Shown here: piece after piece, positions 50,088 to 59,917 of the stretch
Layout: each line of letters starts with the position of its first letter
How positions within the stretch are numbered: position 1 is the stretch's first letter
Assembly: GCA_022539475.1 (NCBI GenBank)
Contig: VCMS01000216.1
Span: 62,001 to 126,000, forward strand
Origin: Gracilaria domingensis
Taxonomy: Eukaryota > Rhodophyta > Florideophyceae > Gracilariales > Gracilariaceae
Direction of reading: 5' to 3'
DNA length: 64,000 nt
The notes under the pieces: model-generated
Told to the model about the DNA's origin: nothing
The model's input: only the letters and a program-made list of their open reading frames with translations
Databases searched by the model: none
Position numbers and translations under genes: made by a program

Positions 50088-50537
50088 TTACAGGTTGACG
50101 CTCGCCCAGATTCCGAACGCCACCGTCGCCAGCAGCCCCACGATCGAGAAGATGACGATGGGCAGGTTGGACGTGCCGGCCGTCTCGGCGATGTAGTCGC
50201 CGGCCTTCTTGGCAAACCTCCTCTTCGGCGCGTTGCACTGTGGGCACTTCCACGACGCGGGCAGGTCCTCGAACTTCACCCGTCGCCCCGGCTTGTACGT
50301 GTAGCCACAGTCCACGCATATCCACTCGCCCTGCCAGTAGCGCGAGCCCGCGGAGCTGGCCTTGGCATCCTCAGGCGTCTGCGGCGGCTTGGTGGACGAC
50401 ATGCGCACCGAGGTGCGAGCGAGGCGACGCGCGCGCGCTGCCAGCCCGGGGCGTGGAGCGCGCGCTTCTAGCGGCGCATGGCGACGGTGCGAGAGCAGTG
50501 CGACTGGTGCGATGAAGGCGCCCAAATGCTGCGCCAT
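50088..50537 (-). CDS. RBD1: RBD1/RubA-type membrane-anchored rubredoxin, plastid
   Basis: A 149-residue plastid protein. The transit peptide (about residues 1-45) is Arg/Ala-rich. The rubredoxin domain has the four iron ligands in WICVDCGY and WKCPQCNAPK, with GEW before and RRVKFEDLP between. A single membrane helix at the C-terminus (LPIVIFSIVGLLATVAFGIW) anchors it to the thylakoid. This tail-anchored rubredoxin is found only in oxygenic phototrophs and is needed for photosystem II assembly (cyanobacterial RubA, algal/plant RBD1). Intact and intronless; strong evidence that the organism is photosynthetic. Confidence 0.95.
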   Translation of the reverse strand: MAQHLGAFIAPVALLSHRRHAPLEARAPRPGLAARARRLARTSVRMSSTKPPQTPEDAKASSAGSRYWQGEWICVDCGYTYKPGRRVKFEDLPASWKCPQCNAPKRRFAKKAGDYIAETAGTSNLPIVIFSIVGLLATVAFGIWASVNL

Positions 50538-50918
50538 TGTGTGCGCGCCGCGCTCGGTGTGTGCGCGCTCTGCGTGAAGTATGGATTGGCGCGTATTGTT
50601 TGGGAGTCCACGCAGTTTCGCGTTGAGCCCGACTGACGCTCCCAGCCCCGCGCAGCTGCATGAGCGAAGGAGACAGAGATCATCTCATGATGAGATCGCA
50701 CGCAGCTTGCATGTCGCACAGTTTGAGCATCACCGCTGGTCGCGCCACTTGTGCGGCGCTGAATGGCCTCTTCAACGAGCAACACAGCCAATCATCGCGC
50801 ATCGCGCGGGCGCATACTTTTGTGACTCCTTTTTTGAAGCAGACACCCCCCAAACACCACTTGACATGGCCTTCGCTCCAAGGGTAGTTGCCGTTGGTAA
50901 CCTTCTACCTTTTGGTGC

Positions 50919-51320
50919 CGCCGAGAAGACGTGCTCCCCAAGGCTCAAGAACACATGCGTTCTGTGATTCTCAATCGTCATCTCGTATACCGCCGAGGCT
51001 TGATCCCCAACATGCAACACATGGCATAGATTCCAATCACCGCTTGACATGTCGAGAATATTAGATCCCCAAGATGTATCGTAACGCAAGACATAGGTTC
51101 CCATCAATACTTGACATGTCGCCGAGAGCACTTGATCCCAAAGATGTGACTGGCACAACACATAGATTCCTATCAATACACACATGCCGCCGAGAAGACT
51201 TGATCACAAAGATGTGACTGACACAACACATAGATTCCAATCGATACTTGACATGCCGCCGAGAAGACTTGATCCCAAAGATGTGACACAAGACATCACC
51301 CCCAAGCACCACTTGATATG
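50919..51320 (+). repeat. tandem repeat, about six units of 66-69 bp
   Basis: Each unit starts near GCCGCCGAGAAGACTTGATC, continues CCAAAGATGTGAC and ACAACACATAGATTCC, and ends TACTTGACAT. Units differ by a few substitutions and small indels; the fourth and fifth are most alike. A partial unit end (ACCACTTGACAT) also occurs at about 50856. Confidence 0.85.
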
Positions 51321-51649
51321 CGGAGAATATTTGAGCATTCGCTTGTCCTCATTGGCCATACCGTCAGCGAGGGCGCCCAATACTTTTCTGCCTTAGCTGC
51401 TGCCTCCTACCAATAGTTCACATGAATCTTTTTGGGTTCTACTGAACGTAATTCCGGGACGTAGTATACCATTGCCCCAAGGCTTCAAAAATATGACTGC
51501 AGAGCATTAGCTGCTCAAATGTATGTCTCCGACCCGTGTATGGAGGCGGGAGTATCATCATCATCATGGATATACCTTGTCCAGGGGACATCCGTTGGTA
51601 CCGTTGGTACAGTGTGCAATGATTATGTTCGTTCCGGACGTGAAGAGGA

Positions 51650-51686
51650 ATGCTCGAAGGGGAGGCACTGCCTCCCCTTCGAGCAT
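51650..51686. repeat. perfect 18-bp-arm hairpin
   Basis: ATGCTCGAAGGGGAGGCA (51650-51667), a one-base spacer, then the exact reverse complement (51669-51686). Confidence 0.95.
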
Positions 51687-52066
51687 GCCTCCGAGGCAGC
51701 ACTCCCCGCAGAGCGCGAGACAAGACACATCGATACGAGCGATGGCCCAGCAGACTGAGCCAGCGGCTGAGCCCACGTGCTACCTGGTGGCAGCCACTTG
51801 ACGCGTGACAGCAGCTCCCTAGTGACTGAGCACGTGCGCGACACGCGACGTCACATTATACACATTTTGATGCACTTCGGCTCTCCAAACAGCCTCATGG
51901 ACGCAGATTAGCTTGTGACAAGGGGCACAAGAGCGCGTTTGCCTTATAGACGGAGATGAGCCCGATATCTTGCCAGCATCTGGGCGCTACCTCTGTGAAA
52001 GAAACCAAAGTGCCCTCTAAGGGATGAAAACAGTTCCCGAAGCTTCACTCGGCATCCTCACATCTT

Positions 52067-53608
52067 GTGAGGGGCCGAACCCGCCCGCTTTCAATGGTTC
52101 TGGCCACCACCTCTCCTGGATCGCTAGCCGTGCTTATCGGAGCCGTCGAGTTGTTGATCGTCGAATTTTTTCGTTTCCTGATGGGGAGGGCTTTGGCCGC
52201 GCGTCGTAGCGTAGTACTTTCTCGTTTTGGAAGGCTTCACCTGCTTTCGGCCGCTCGCCAGAATGATCGCTTTCAGATGTGCATCTCCGCCATTTCATTA
52301 CTGGTGGTGGTTGTTCTCGTCGTACTGGGCCTGTCCATTGAAGGTATTGTACTGCGTCAGCCCGCGTCATCGATTTGGGCCATGTGTTACGCGCCGGAGC
52401 GATTTACGCGCTACATTGGTGGATTTGGCCCGTTTGCGTCCGAGGCAGGTGATACCAGGTTCAGCGCATATCTTGAGCAGACAGCGTGCACCAGTTCTCT
52501 GCTCAACACTGCCCTCAGCGGCACCAGTGGTTTGCAAATTGGCTACCCAACCTGCAGCGCTTCCTTTGACGAACCGAGACACCGTACGTTCGTTGCCGAG
52601 TTTCAAGGATGTGGTGTTGGTTTCGTCGCGAATAGCGAAGCGGGAGATTTGCATTGCGATTTACTTCCTTCAGGCATTAATAATCAGTCTTCGCTTGAGG
52701 GCACCTCCTTTTTGGCTGTCTTCGAGAGTGGGCGCAATTCTACCTCCAGCTTCATGTTTAACGATGACCCAGATCAACGTTGTCTTTCGAATTCTCGCAT
52801 TCCAGACTCGTGGATGGTCAACAGCACGGCCGAATCTGTGTCTATCGATTGCGTTGACCTTAGCTTGGACTGCTATCTACTGTCCCGAGAGCGTGCGAAA
52901 ACTGCACCTAAAACAGTGCGTGAGAGTACTGCGCAGTCTGGCCTATACATTCAGGTGCTTCAGAACGGTAACTCAAGTGTGTGCCTGTTCGAGAATGGGA
53001 TGCACGCCCAAGCCCAATGGCTTGAATTGAACCAGAGTCTTCCTGGTGCGGACGAGCGTACACGACGAGCTGGACCTGTTTTGACCGGCTTTGTTCTGAG
53101 TGGTGAGGCCAAGTGCGTAGAGAATCTGGATTCATTAACGGCTCGGCTGCAGTACGATGCCACAGAGTACGCTTCATCGCTTCCAGCGGATAATGTGCTG
53201 GAATGGCTACAACGGTATGTACTTGGGACGGGGATCAAAACGCCGTTCGAGAGTTCAAGGTCGTGTCAAGTGTTCGAGTTGGTTGAAGGCAGCTCGGTTA
53301 GCTTTGTATGGTTAGTTGCTGCGTGCGGTCTGAGTGGCGTTTTGATGGTGGCTTCCGTACTTGCTCTTGTGTATGTAATCTGGGTTAAGGCCGGAAATAC
53401 TTTCAAGAGCGATCCATTGACGCCCCTATGGGCAATTCGTGAGGTACTCGAGATGCGTGGCAAGGCAAGAACAGGCTCTGACGCCAAAATTCTCGGAGAT
53501 GTATACGTTGGGGTGGTGGAGAGAAATGGGATTGCCAGGTTCGATGTGTTCGAAAATTGCGGCTTTGAGAGAGTTCGGAACTCAACAAAGCCATTCTCAC
53601 AGACGTGA
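52067..53608 (+). CDS. membrane protein with large lumenal/extracellular domain, unknown
   Basis: A 513-residue protein. Hydrophobic segments lie at about residues 18-38 (GSLAVLIGAVELLIVEFFRF) and 71-96 (ISLLVVVVLVVLGLSIEGIV), and near the C-terminus at about 408-435 (VWLVAACGLSGVLMVASVLA). Between the last two lies a domain of about 310 residues with many Cys, Asn-X-Ser/Thr sites and few Lys, as expected for an exported, disulfide-bonded, glycosylated domain. The short C-terminal part is cytosolic. I recognise no family. A Met at 52094 is an alternative start. Long open frame and consistent topology support a real gene. Confidence 0.75.
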   Translation: MRGRTRPLSMVLATTSPGSLAVLIGAVELLIVEFFRFLMGRALAARRSVVLSRFGRLHLLSAARQNDRFQMCISAISLLVVVVLVVLGLSIEGIVLRQPASSIWAMCYAPERFTRYIGGFGPFASEAGDTRFSAYLEQTACTSSLLNTALSGTSGLQIGYPTCSASFDEPRHRTFVAEFQGCGVGFVANSEAGDLHCDLLPSGINNQSSLEGTSFLAVFESGRNSTSSFMFNDDPDQRCLSNSRIPDSWMVNSTAESVSIDCVDLSLDCYLLSRERAKTAPKTVRESTAQSGLYIQVLQNGNSSVCLFENGMHAQAQWLELNQSLPGADERTRRAGPVLTGFVLSGEAKCVENLDSLTARLQYDATEYASSLPADNVLEWLQRYVLGTGIKTPFESSRSCQVFELVEGSSVSFVWLVAACGLSGVLMVASVLALVYVIWVKAGNTFKSDPLTPLWAIREVLEMRGKARTGSDAKILGDVYVGVVERNGIARFDVFENCGFERVRNSTKPFSQT

Positions 53609-55480
53609 TGTTTGAATGCATGACATCACGTTTGTCACACTTGAGGGGTATGGGAGACACCGAATGCTTTGTTATTGTATTTCCAAGGTACTTTGGCAAT
53701 CATAACGATGGTTGATTCAGAGCGATACGTCCGTTCAGATCACTACGTAACTTTAGGGACTTGGCGGAAGGCAGTAGAGACATTCCGGATTCCGAATGAC
53801 ACACATTGTGTGTTTTTCGGCATAAAAACTGGTGCTTACGCTGTCTCGAGGGAGCAATCATTCAATGATGCAAACCTCTGGAAATGACTCTTTTTGAAAT
53901 AACGTGCTTGCCACATCTGGGTCATTTATTAGCCAATCAAGCGCACGTGACGTGACATTAATCATGCGCGCAAAAGACCCTAAATTGATACTTGCCACAC
54001 GATGACTGCCTTCAGCAACATCCCCCGGACTCCGGGGCCCGGAGGGCCCCACCGCGAACTGAGATTGCGAGATTGGGGGTGAACGACAGGCCCTGTCGGA
54101 CAGGGCGCTCTATCAACTTTCGCGCACTTACAGTTAGTTTCACGGGCGTGACTGTTTCGTTTCTGTGACGACTTTCGGTATCATACATGGCATGCAGCAG
54201 CACACCGCCCTACTGGCGCCTACGTGAAACGAAGGTATTATGTTCATCACGTGTTATACCACACGTTGGGCCAGCTAATATCCGTGTCGAGAATAATACG
54301 TCCAATAGCGAAGTTACAAGGGTACCAAGTTGCAGCACACGACGTGTGCAGCACACGACGTGTGCAGCACGTGCGTGCTTTCCAGATTTTCGCCTTTTTT
54401 TTAGAAAGTTGAGGTTCATCTTTGCACCTTCGCAGGAAGCTCTCGGTTCCAATCACCGCCAGTCCCTTGCACATATGCACCGTATACCCGCACGGGTCGT
54501 GCCTCCAATCTAATTTATTGTTGCGCCGCAAGCGGCAACAAAAGAGAGAGATGCCCATCGGGCACGAGCCCGATTTTTTTGGTCAAGTCCTGGACTCTTC
54601 GTTACTTTCCGTCGGTCTCTCCCCAAGTTCTCTATCTCTCGCCGGCGGTGGCCAGCGGTAGCGAGGCGTCGCCCGTGTGGATACTATGATATCGACTAGG
54701 TCGCTGCATTACAGAGAAACGACGCGAGACTGCTTTCACTGGAACAAACAATGTTAAATTAACCGCTATAGCGCCGCCTCGTAACAATCTGAATGCGCAC
54801 GCTTCGTCCACCCTCTGGGAGCACCAAGTTCAGACCGCACCCCGCCTTGCATCCGTAAATACGAAGGCCAGGTAGTTTCACAACGCTGTCTATCTCGGTA
54901 CGTGTAGCCGCTTACACGTGCAACACGGCTACTTGGTTGCCAACCGCCAACAAAAAGTGGGCAACAACAGAGTGCTGTTGTCCGGAGGATTGAAGTCATC
55001 CAAGGATGGACCATCAGCGATATGTCGTTGCGCTGTTCACATTCATTCCTCGTCCCGTGGAATACAGCGCTTTCGAATACATGAAAATATCCTGTGGGCC
55101 CCACTGTTCTTGCAACAATGATCCGAGTAGGATCTTGGTAAAGATAAGCAAACCAATTCAAAGAGAAACAAAGCACAAACGGAAATCAACGTGTCACGTT
55201 TCTTCACTCGTACAGCTGTACCCAATTTCTCATACTGTGGCTCTTTGCGCAATATATATATATATATATATATATAGAGTTACGTATCCCTAGAGTGAAA
55301 TGAACAGTTGGCAAGCCTAAGAAAATCTCGGGAAGAGCCCTATTTAAGCACACAACAATCACCGACCAGCGTAAGCTTTCTTCAACGACATAGCTCTCCA
55401 AATCCAATCCCCGTCTCTCTTAATATCACCCTCATAACCGTACAATACTGTTCTGCATTCACATTTGCATACTTCTTGCA
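53609..55480. other. 1.9-kb intergenic region
   Basis: Contains a doubled GCAGCACACGACGTGT unit near 54331-54365 and a TA dinucleotide run at about 55253-55276. Open frames are all under 140 codons without motifs. Confidence 0.5.
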
Positions 55481-57601
55481 ATGGATACTGACAAACCTAT
55501 TTCCAAGCACGGCACCATGACTGTCACTGATATGGTGGTCAAGTTGATGAACTTTATCTTGCTCCTGACCTTTCCGCGAAAGGCATCCAACTTTCGATGG
55601 GCAAACACGCGCAAGGACCTTACCTCTTTTCTAGGTCACTTTTCCAAGGGACAATTTACTAAAATTTATGGGCGAATAACTTCCAAGTACAAGTATCACC
55701 CTCAACAGCAATATGAGAACTCCATAAGAAGATTTGACGTTAGCGAAGCTCTGAGCAGTCAAATGAAAGAAACTGGCAACACCGCATTCTACAAATCCAT
55801 ACATGGGCAAGCAGTTATTCCAGATATGACAGATTATGAAGTGGACCTCACAAGAATCAGTGATCTCAGCACAGTCTCCACCTCTGCTGATTACCTTTAT
55901 CGCGAAGTGTGTGCTCGCAAAGGCGCAGAAGCCGCACAGACTGCTCGTAATAGCTATGCAAGAGGTTTCAGTCATGTGGTGGATGCTATGGACTACGAAG
56001 ATTGGAAGAAGTTAAGAACCGAGTTGCGGAGTAGCAATCACCTTGGTGCTGCAATCGAGGACACCCCTGGAGAACATATCATCTTGATCGCTCTTTCGTA
56101 CAAAGGAAATTCGGTTAAGATCACGCGTAGGATGCGCTTGCTTAAAGAAGATGGAACTCCGGAAGAAGATGATGGGGTGTTGGCTCAGACCGAGATTGAA
56201 ATGACTTCCGATTTCGTCGACGATTTCCGCTGGAGCCAACTCATACGATCCTGCAGGTCCATTGCAGTGCGAAAAGGGATAAGAAAGATGCGAATATGGA
56301 TCGACCGACTTGTCATGATGGGTCTGACGAAGAAAGAGCGCAGCCAAGTGTACGAAGTCGCAGAGTGGGAGGACTTTGGTCTCTTTGCATATGCAGTATG
56401 TCCTGTTGTTCGCTTGTACGATAGGGAGGAGCCTCTCTATGGCACAGACTTCTGGAGAAAACTAGAGACAGTCCTTGGGGTTGCTGGAAGAGGAATCGTG
56501 GTAGATGATTACATGCTTCGAAAGTACGACAATACTTTGTACTTCGGAGCATCCATGTATGAGAGGCTTGACAACGGCATCTCCAACATTGGCGGCACGG
56601 GCATCTATCTCAGATCTGTAACCCTCGCTCTTGCTACTGCCGTACTAACCGACGGTGTAACCGTGTCTGCATCCAATGAAGATCTTCGTACTAAGCGGGC
56701 GGCAAGCGGTTGGAAGGCATGGGCACTTCGGACCATAGCTGAGGGTGCATACAGCCGAAGGCATACATCCATGTTGCGGCAGGAAGAAGCTTTCGTTGTT
56801 TCTTTTCGCGAGTTTATGACCATTGCGTTCTGGGAGTCAATGGTTTCGAGATGCTCAATGCTGACTGGGAACAGTTACTTGGATATGTCATACCAGAGAT
56901 CAATGTCTTGGCGAAAGAGCGCAAACTGGGATGGAATCCTGGAATGGATTGGAATGATCCCACAGTGCTGTCTCATTAGAGACCGAGCAAAAATCTATGC
57001 TTTCTTGAACAAGAATGTGGGTATGAGTATGTGGACATCAACAACCGGGCACGTATCATCAATTTTGACGCTGAAAAGCCCTGATGTGCAGCACAAAAGA
57101 TGTCTGGTAGTTGACTTGGCCCGGTACTCAACGATAAACCAAGGTCATGTTATTGCTGTGGCCGAAGCAACCGGCCTGTGGGCGGGGAAGATCCTTTCTC
57201 GATATTTTCGTTTCGAACCAGACCCAGACAATGATCAAACTGCAACGATTGAAGATGGAGGGGTATTGTACTCTTACAACCAGATGAAAATTGTTTTCAA
57301 CTTTCCAATTCGGCTCGGACCAATCTTTTCGGGTATTGTTCTCCTTATTCTTGGAATTGTGTCCTTTGCCACAGCGGGGTCTGTTTCTCCCGTGCTTCAT
57401 TTTACTGGCATTCTTTTATTAATTTTATCTGTTTTGGCAATAGTATTTGGTTTGCTGCATTTAACATGGCCATGGGTCGACAATTGCGACGTAGGAGAGG
57501 CAGTTTTCGATAATCTGCTGCTGCATTCTCTCTATGGATCAGGAATTAAGTCACAGTACAGAAATCTTACCGCAAAGTTTGAGCACATCGGGTGGAGTTA
57601 G
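55481..57601 (+). CDS. HET-like domain protein with C-terminal membrane helices, tentative
   Basis: A 706-residue protein of uncertain family. Two blocks recall the HET (heterokaryon incompatibility) domain of fungi: IALSYKGN near residue 200, compare ALSYxWG; and, about 70 residues later, RSIAVRKGIRKMRIWIDRL, compare the A..LG..YLWID.LC block. A Gln/Glu-rich helix and an AYAVCPVVRLYD-type strand follow. A helical region follows to about residue 600. Two adjacent membrane helices (about 612-631 and 637-661) precede a short tail. In fungi HET domains trigger cell death in self/non-self recognition. The match is by eye to short motifs and the family could be different. Confidence 0.4.
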   Translation: MDTDKPISKHGTMTVTDMVVKLMNFILLLTFPRKASNFRWANTRKDLTSFLGHFSKGQFTKIYGRITSKYKYHPQQQYENSIRRFDVSEALSSQMKETGNTAFYKSIHGQAVIPDMTDYEVDLTRISDLSTVSTSADYLYREVCARKGAEAAQTARNSYARGFSHVVDAMDYEDWKKLRTELRSSNHLGAAIEDTPGEHIILIALSYKGNSVKITRRMRLLKEDGTPEEDDGVLAQTEIEMTSDFVDDFRWSQLIRSCRSIAVRKGIRKMRIWIDRLVMMGLTKKERSQVYEVAEWEDFGLFAYAVCPVVRLYDREEPLYGTDFWRKLETVLGVAGRGIVVDDYMLRKYDNTLYFGASMYERLDNGISNIGGTGIYLRSVTLALATAVLTDGVTVSASNEDLRTKRAASGWKAWALRTIAEGAYSRRHTSMLRQEEAFVVSFREFMTIAFWESMVSRCSMLTGNSYLDMSYQRSMSWRKSANWDGILEWIGMIPQCCLIRDRAKIYAFLNKNVGMSMWTSTTGHVSSILTLKSPDVQHKRCLVVDLARYSTINQGHVIAVAEATGLWAGKILSRYFRFEPDPDNDQTATIEDGGVLYSYNQMKIVFNFPIRLGPIFSGIVLLILGIVSFATAGSVSPVLHFTGILLLILSVLAIVFGLLHLTWPWVDNCDVGEAVFDNLLLHSLYGSGIKSQYRNLTAKFEHIGWS

Positions 57602-58645
57602 TTTGACATACTTAAATTGAGAAGCAGCCTTGGCATATATGTCAAGCTCAACGAACGAACTTGATATTCGTCTACCCCAATTTTCACAAGACTGGTTGTC
57701 ATTTGCTTCGCTAGATATGACGACAGAATTCGTTTCCAAAAAAAAACTAAAAGGCGAGTTTATCGCTAGATTTTCGAACATGCAGGGTTTAGGGTACAAT
57801 CAATTGATTCCAATCAGGGTTGCAATCATTCTTCGCAATCAACAATTGCAAAGCATAAGCTGATAAGTTGTTACTTGGAGTGGCTGCACACGTAGAGCGT
57901 TTTTCGCCTATCACCTTCCCCGCGCGGGCAATGTTGAACACAGGCTAATGTTGAACACCCGGAACATCGACAAGAGACTGGCCTCGTAGCCTACACTAGC
58001 CCCGAGCTATTTACACAAACAGACCACAGAAGTTCTTCACCTATTGCTTAACGCGTGAGAGCTTACTTGTTGCAAAAACCGCGCCACTTTCAAGCCGTAG
58101 AGGTGTATGCCAGAGCCATCTTCGTCATATCCATGATCGATCTTGGCTATTTACGGAACCATTCAAATATAAAGCATGCCAAAATACGAAAGCGACTCTG
58201 AGGCCCTGTCTTAACAAGCGTTGACGACGCGTTGTCGTTGACGCTGTTATCTTGAAGTTTTAAAGATATCAGCGCTGTAAGTTGACATGCGGTCCGCCCC
58301 ATCTCTCCCAGTGGGGTAGAACTCTTCTCGTTTATAATGCACTGCGTCAGACATACTGTGTCTGACGCAGTGCCTGTATTCCGTAGAACAAACTCCACGG
58401 TAAGCACGAAAATCTACTTAATTCTGGTAGATCAAGTTGATCTTCGTGCTTTCAACAACGGATGGGAACCTCGATTCATTTGTGCCCCATAATGGCAAAT
58501 ATACGCCATGATCGTTGGGCTAATAGATCAGTTGCAAAGAAAGACTTCGCAACACTTTTTACGAGTTGCGTCACGACCTAACCCAAAGTGTGATATTCAA
58601 CTACAGCATTAACCAAATTCCTTCTTCGTTACCGCAGCAGCCATT
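57602..58645. other. intergenic, upstream of the transposase
   Basis: Includes the 15-base-arm hairpin at 58339-58373 and two copies of TAATGTTGAACAC near 57925-57955. The left end of the transposon probably lies here but I could not find terminal repeats. Confidence 0.45.
58339..58373. repeat. hairpin, perfect 15-bp arms
   Basis: GCACTGCGTCAGACA (58339-58353), 5-base loop, then the exact reverse complement (58359-58373). Confidence 0.95.
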
Positions 58646-59917
58646 ATGGCGTTTATTTCGTCAGGAGCACAAACAACTAACTTACTTATGCACTCTTGTT
58701 ATGTTGTACAAGCCTTTAGGTACACACTAGATGCTACGCGAATTGTGATAAGAAACAATACGATCCGAAAGAGACGTCCATCTATAATTAAGCGTATCTT
58801 AACGTTCGAAACGACATCTACAAACCTTAATTCTAGGGCCTTTCGCAGTGTTTTTCGAATGAACCGGGATCAATTTGAAGCTCTTTTCTGCAAAGTGAGC
58901 CATCATCTACAGAAAAACGTGGAAATGGGCAACCGTGCAAGGCGAGAAACAATTACGGCAAGAACGCGACTAGCTTTAACCCTTCGAATGCTAGCTGGAT
59001 CCAGCTATGCGGACATTATGCTGTCCTTTCATGTAGGCCGTTCGACGGCCTATCAGGTATTCCATGACACACGCAAAGTTTTAATGGCATCCCTCCGGTT
59101 ACCAGGCCTCCCAAAATCACATGCAGAACTGGAGCAGTTGGCGCTAGGATTCAAGCATTCGCGCAATCGACTTAGTCCCTTGACTGGATGCGTAGGGGCA
59201 ATTGATGGCATTGCCGTGAAGATGAGAAAACCTTCATGCCCAAATGCTGCAGCATTCTACTGCCGAAAAAACTGTTACTCGTTGCCTGTCCAGGCTCTTG
59301 TTGACTCGCGATACAGATTTCTAGATGTCTCCATACGATGTGTTGGTTCTACACATGACCAGCTAGCACATGCTGTGTCCAGGCTAGGAAGATATCTGGC
59401 GGAAAGAAATCTGCGAATTGAATATTGGATCGCCGGGGACGAGGCCTATATATGTACTAACAATCTTATATGTCCCATTCCTATCTCACAGATCACAACG
59501 CGCTGGGAAGACGCTTTTAACTTTTTTTTGTCATCTCTGCGAATTCATGTTGAACAGGCCTTTGGTATGCTAGTAGCAAGATGGAGAATACTGAACTTTC
59601 TGGAGTTTTCTGTGGACGTTAACTGCGAAATTGTTGCCCTGTGCATGAAATTGCATAACTTTATTATCCAAAGCGGTACCTTTCATTTAAAGGATATCAC
59701 AGAGGACGAAATCTCTGAACGGACTCAAGATGTTCTTGCATGGTATGATTCCTGCAAGGAGCGGAACGCAGACTGGGTTTGTGATGGGGAGGAAGAGTCT
59801 CAGGTAGATGGTGTATTTGCGTTGTCGAAAAGAGACGCTTTGGTGGAGATAATTGCCAAGAAAGGACTGACGCGACCCGCGCCTCGTGGTGCGCCATGTA
59901 ACACGGGTAGTATTTAA
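58646..59917 (+). CDS. PIF/Harbinger-type transposase (DDE_Tnp_4), apparently intact
   Basis: A 423-residue DDE nuclease of the HARBI1 type. A helix-turn-helix-like N-terminal region (FRMNRDQFEALFCKVSHHLQ, then LRMLAGSSYADIMLSFHVGR) is followed by the catalytic triad: Asp in GCVGAIDGIAVKM (near residue 190), Asp in WIAGDEAYICTN (near 270) and Glu in RIHVEQAFGMLVARWRIL (near 308). The spacing and GIDG/GDxAY/EraFG-style motifs are typical of the superfamily. No stop or frameshift interrupts it, so the copy is young or still functional. The companion Myb/SANT-like protein of many Harbinger elements was not seen, nor were the element ends. Confidence 0.9.
   Translation: MAFISSGAQTTNLLMHSCYVVQAFRYTLDATRIVIRNNTIRKRRPSIIKRILTFETTSTNLNSRAFRSVFRMNRDQFEALFCKVSHHLQKNVEMGNRARRETITARTRLALTLRMLAGSSYADIMLSFHVGRSTAYQVFHDTRKVLMASLRLPGLPKSHAELEQLALGFKHSRNRLSPLTGCVGAIDGIAVKMRKPSCPNAAAFYCRKNCYSLPVQALVDSRYRFLDVSIRCVGSTHDQLAHAVSRLGRYLAERNLRIEYWIAGDEAYICTNNLICPIPISQITTRWEDAFNFFLSSLRIHVEQAFGMLVARWRILNFLEFSVDVNCEIVALCMKLHNFIIQSGTFHLKDITEDEISERTQDVLAWYDSCKERNADWVCDGEEESQVDGVFALSKRDALVEIIAKKGLTRPAPRGAPCNTGSI

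Larger units (their letters stand above)
50538..52066. other. 1.5-kb intergenic region with repeats
   Basis: Holds the 66-69 bp tandem repeat (50919-51320) and the perfect hairpin (51650-51686) listed separately. Other open frames are products of these repeats. No gene recognised. Confidence 0.5.
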
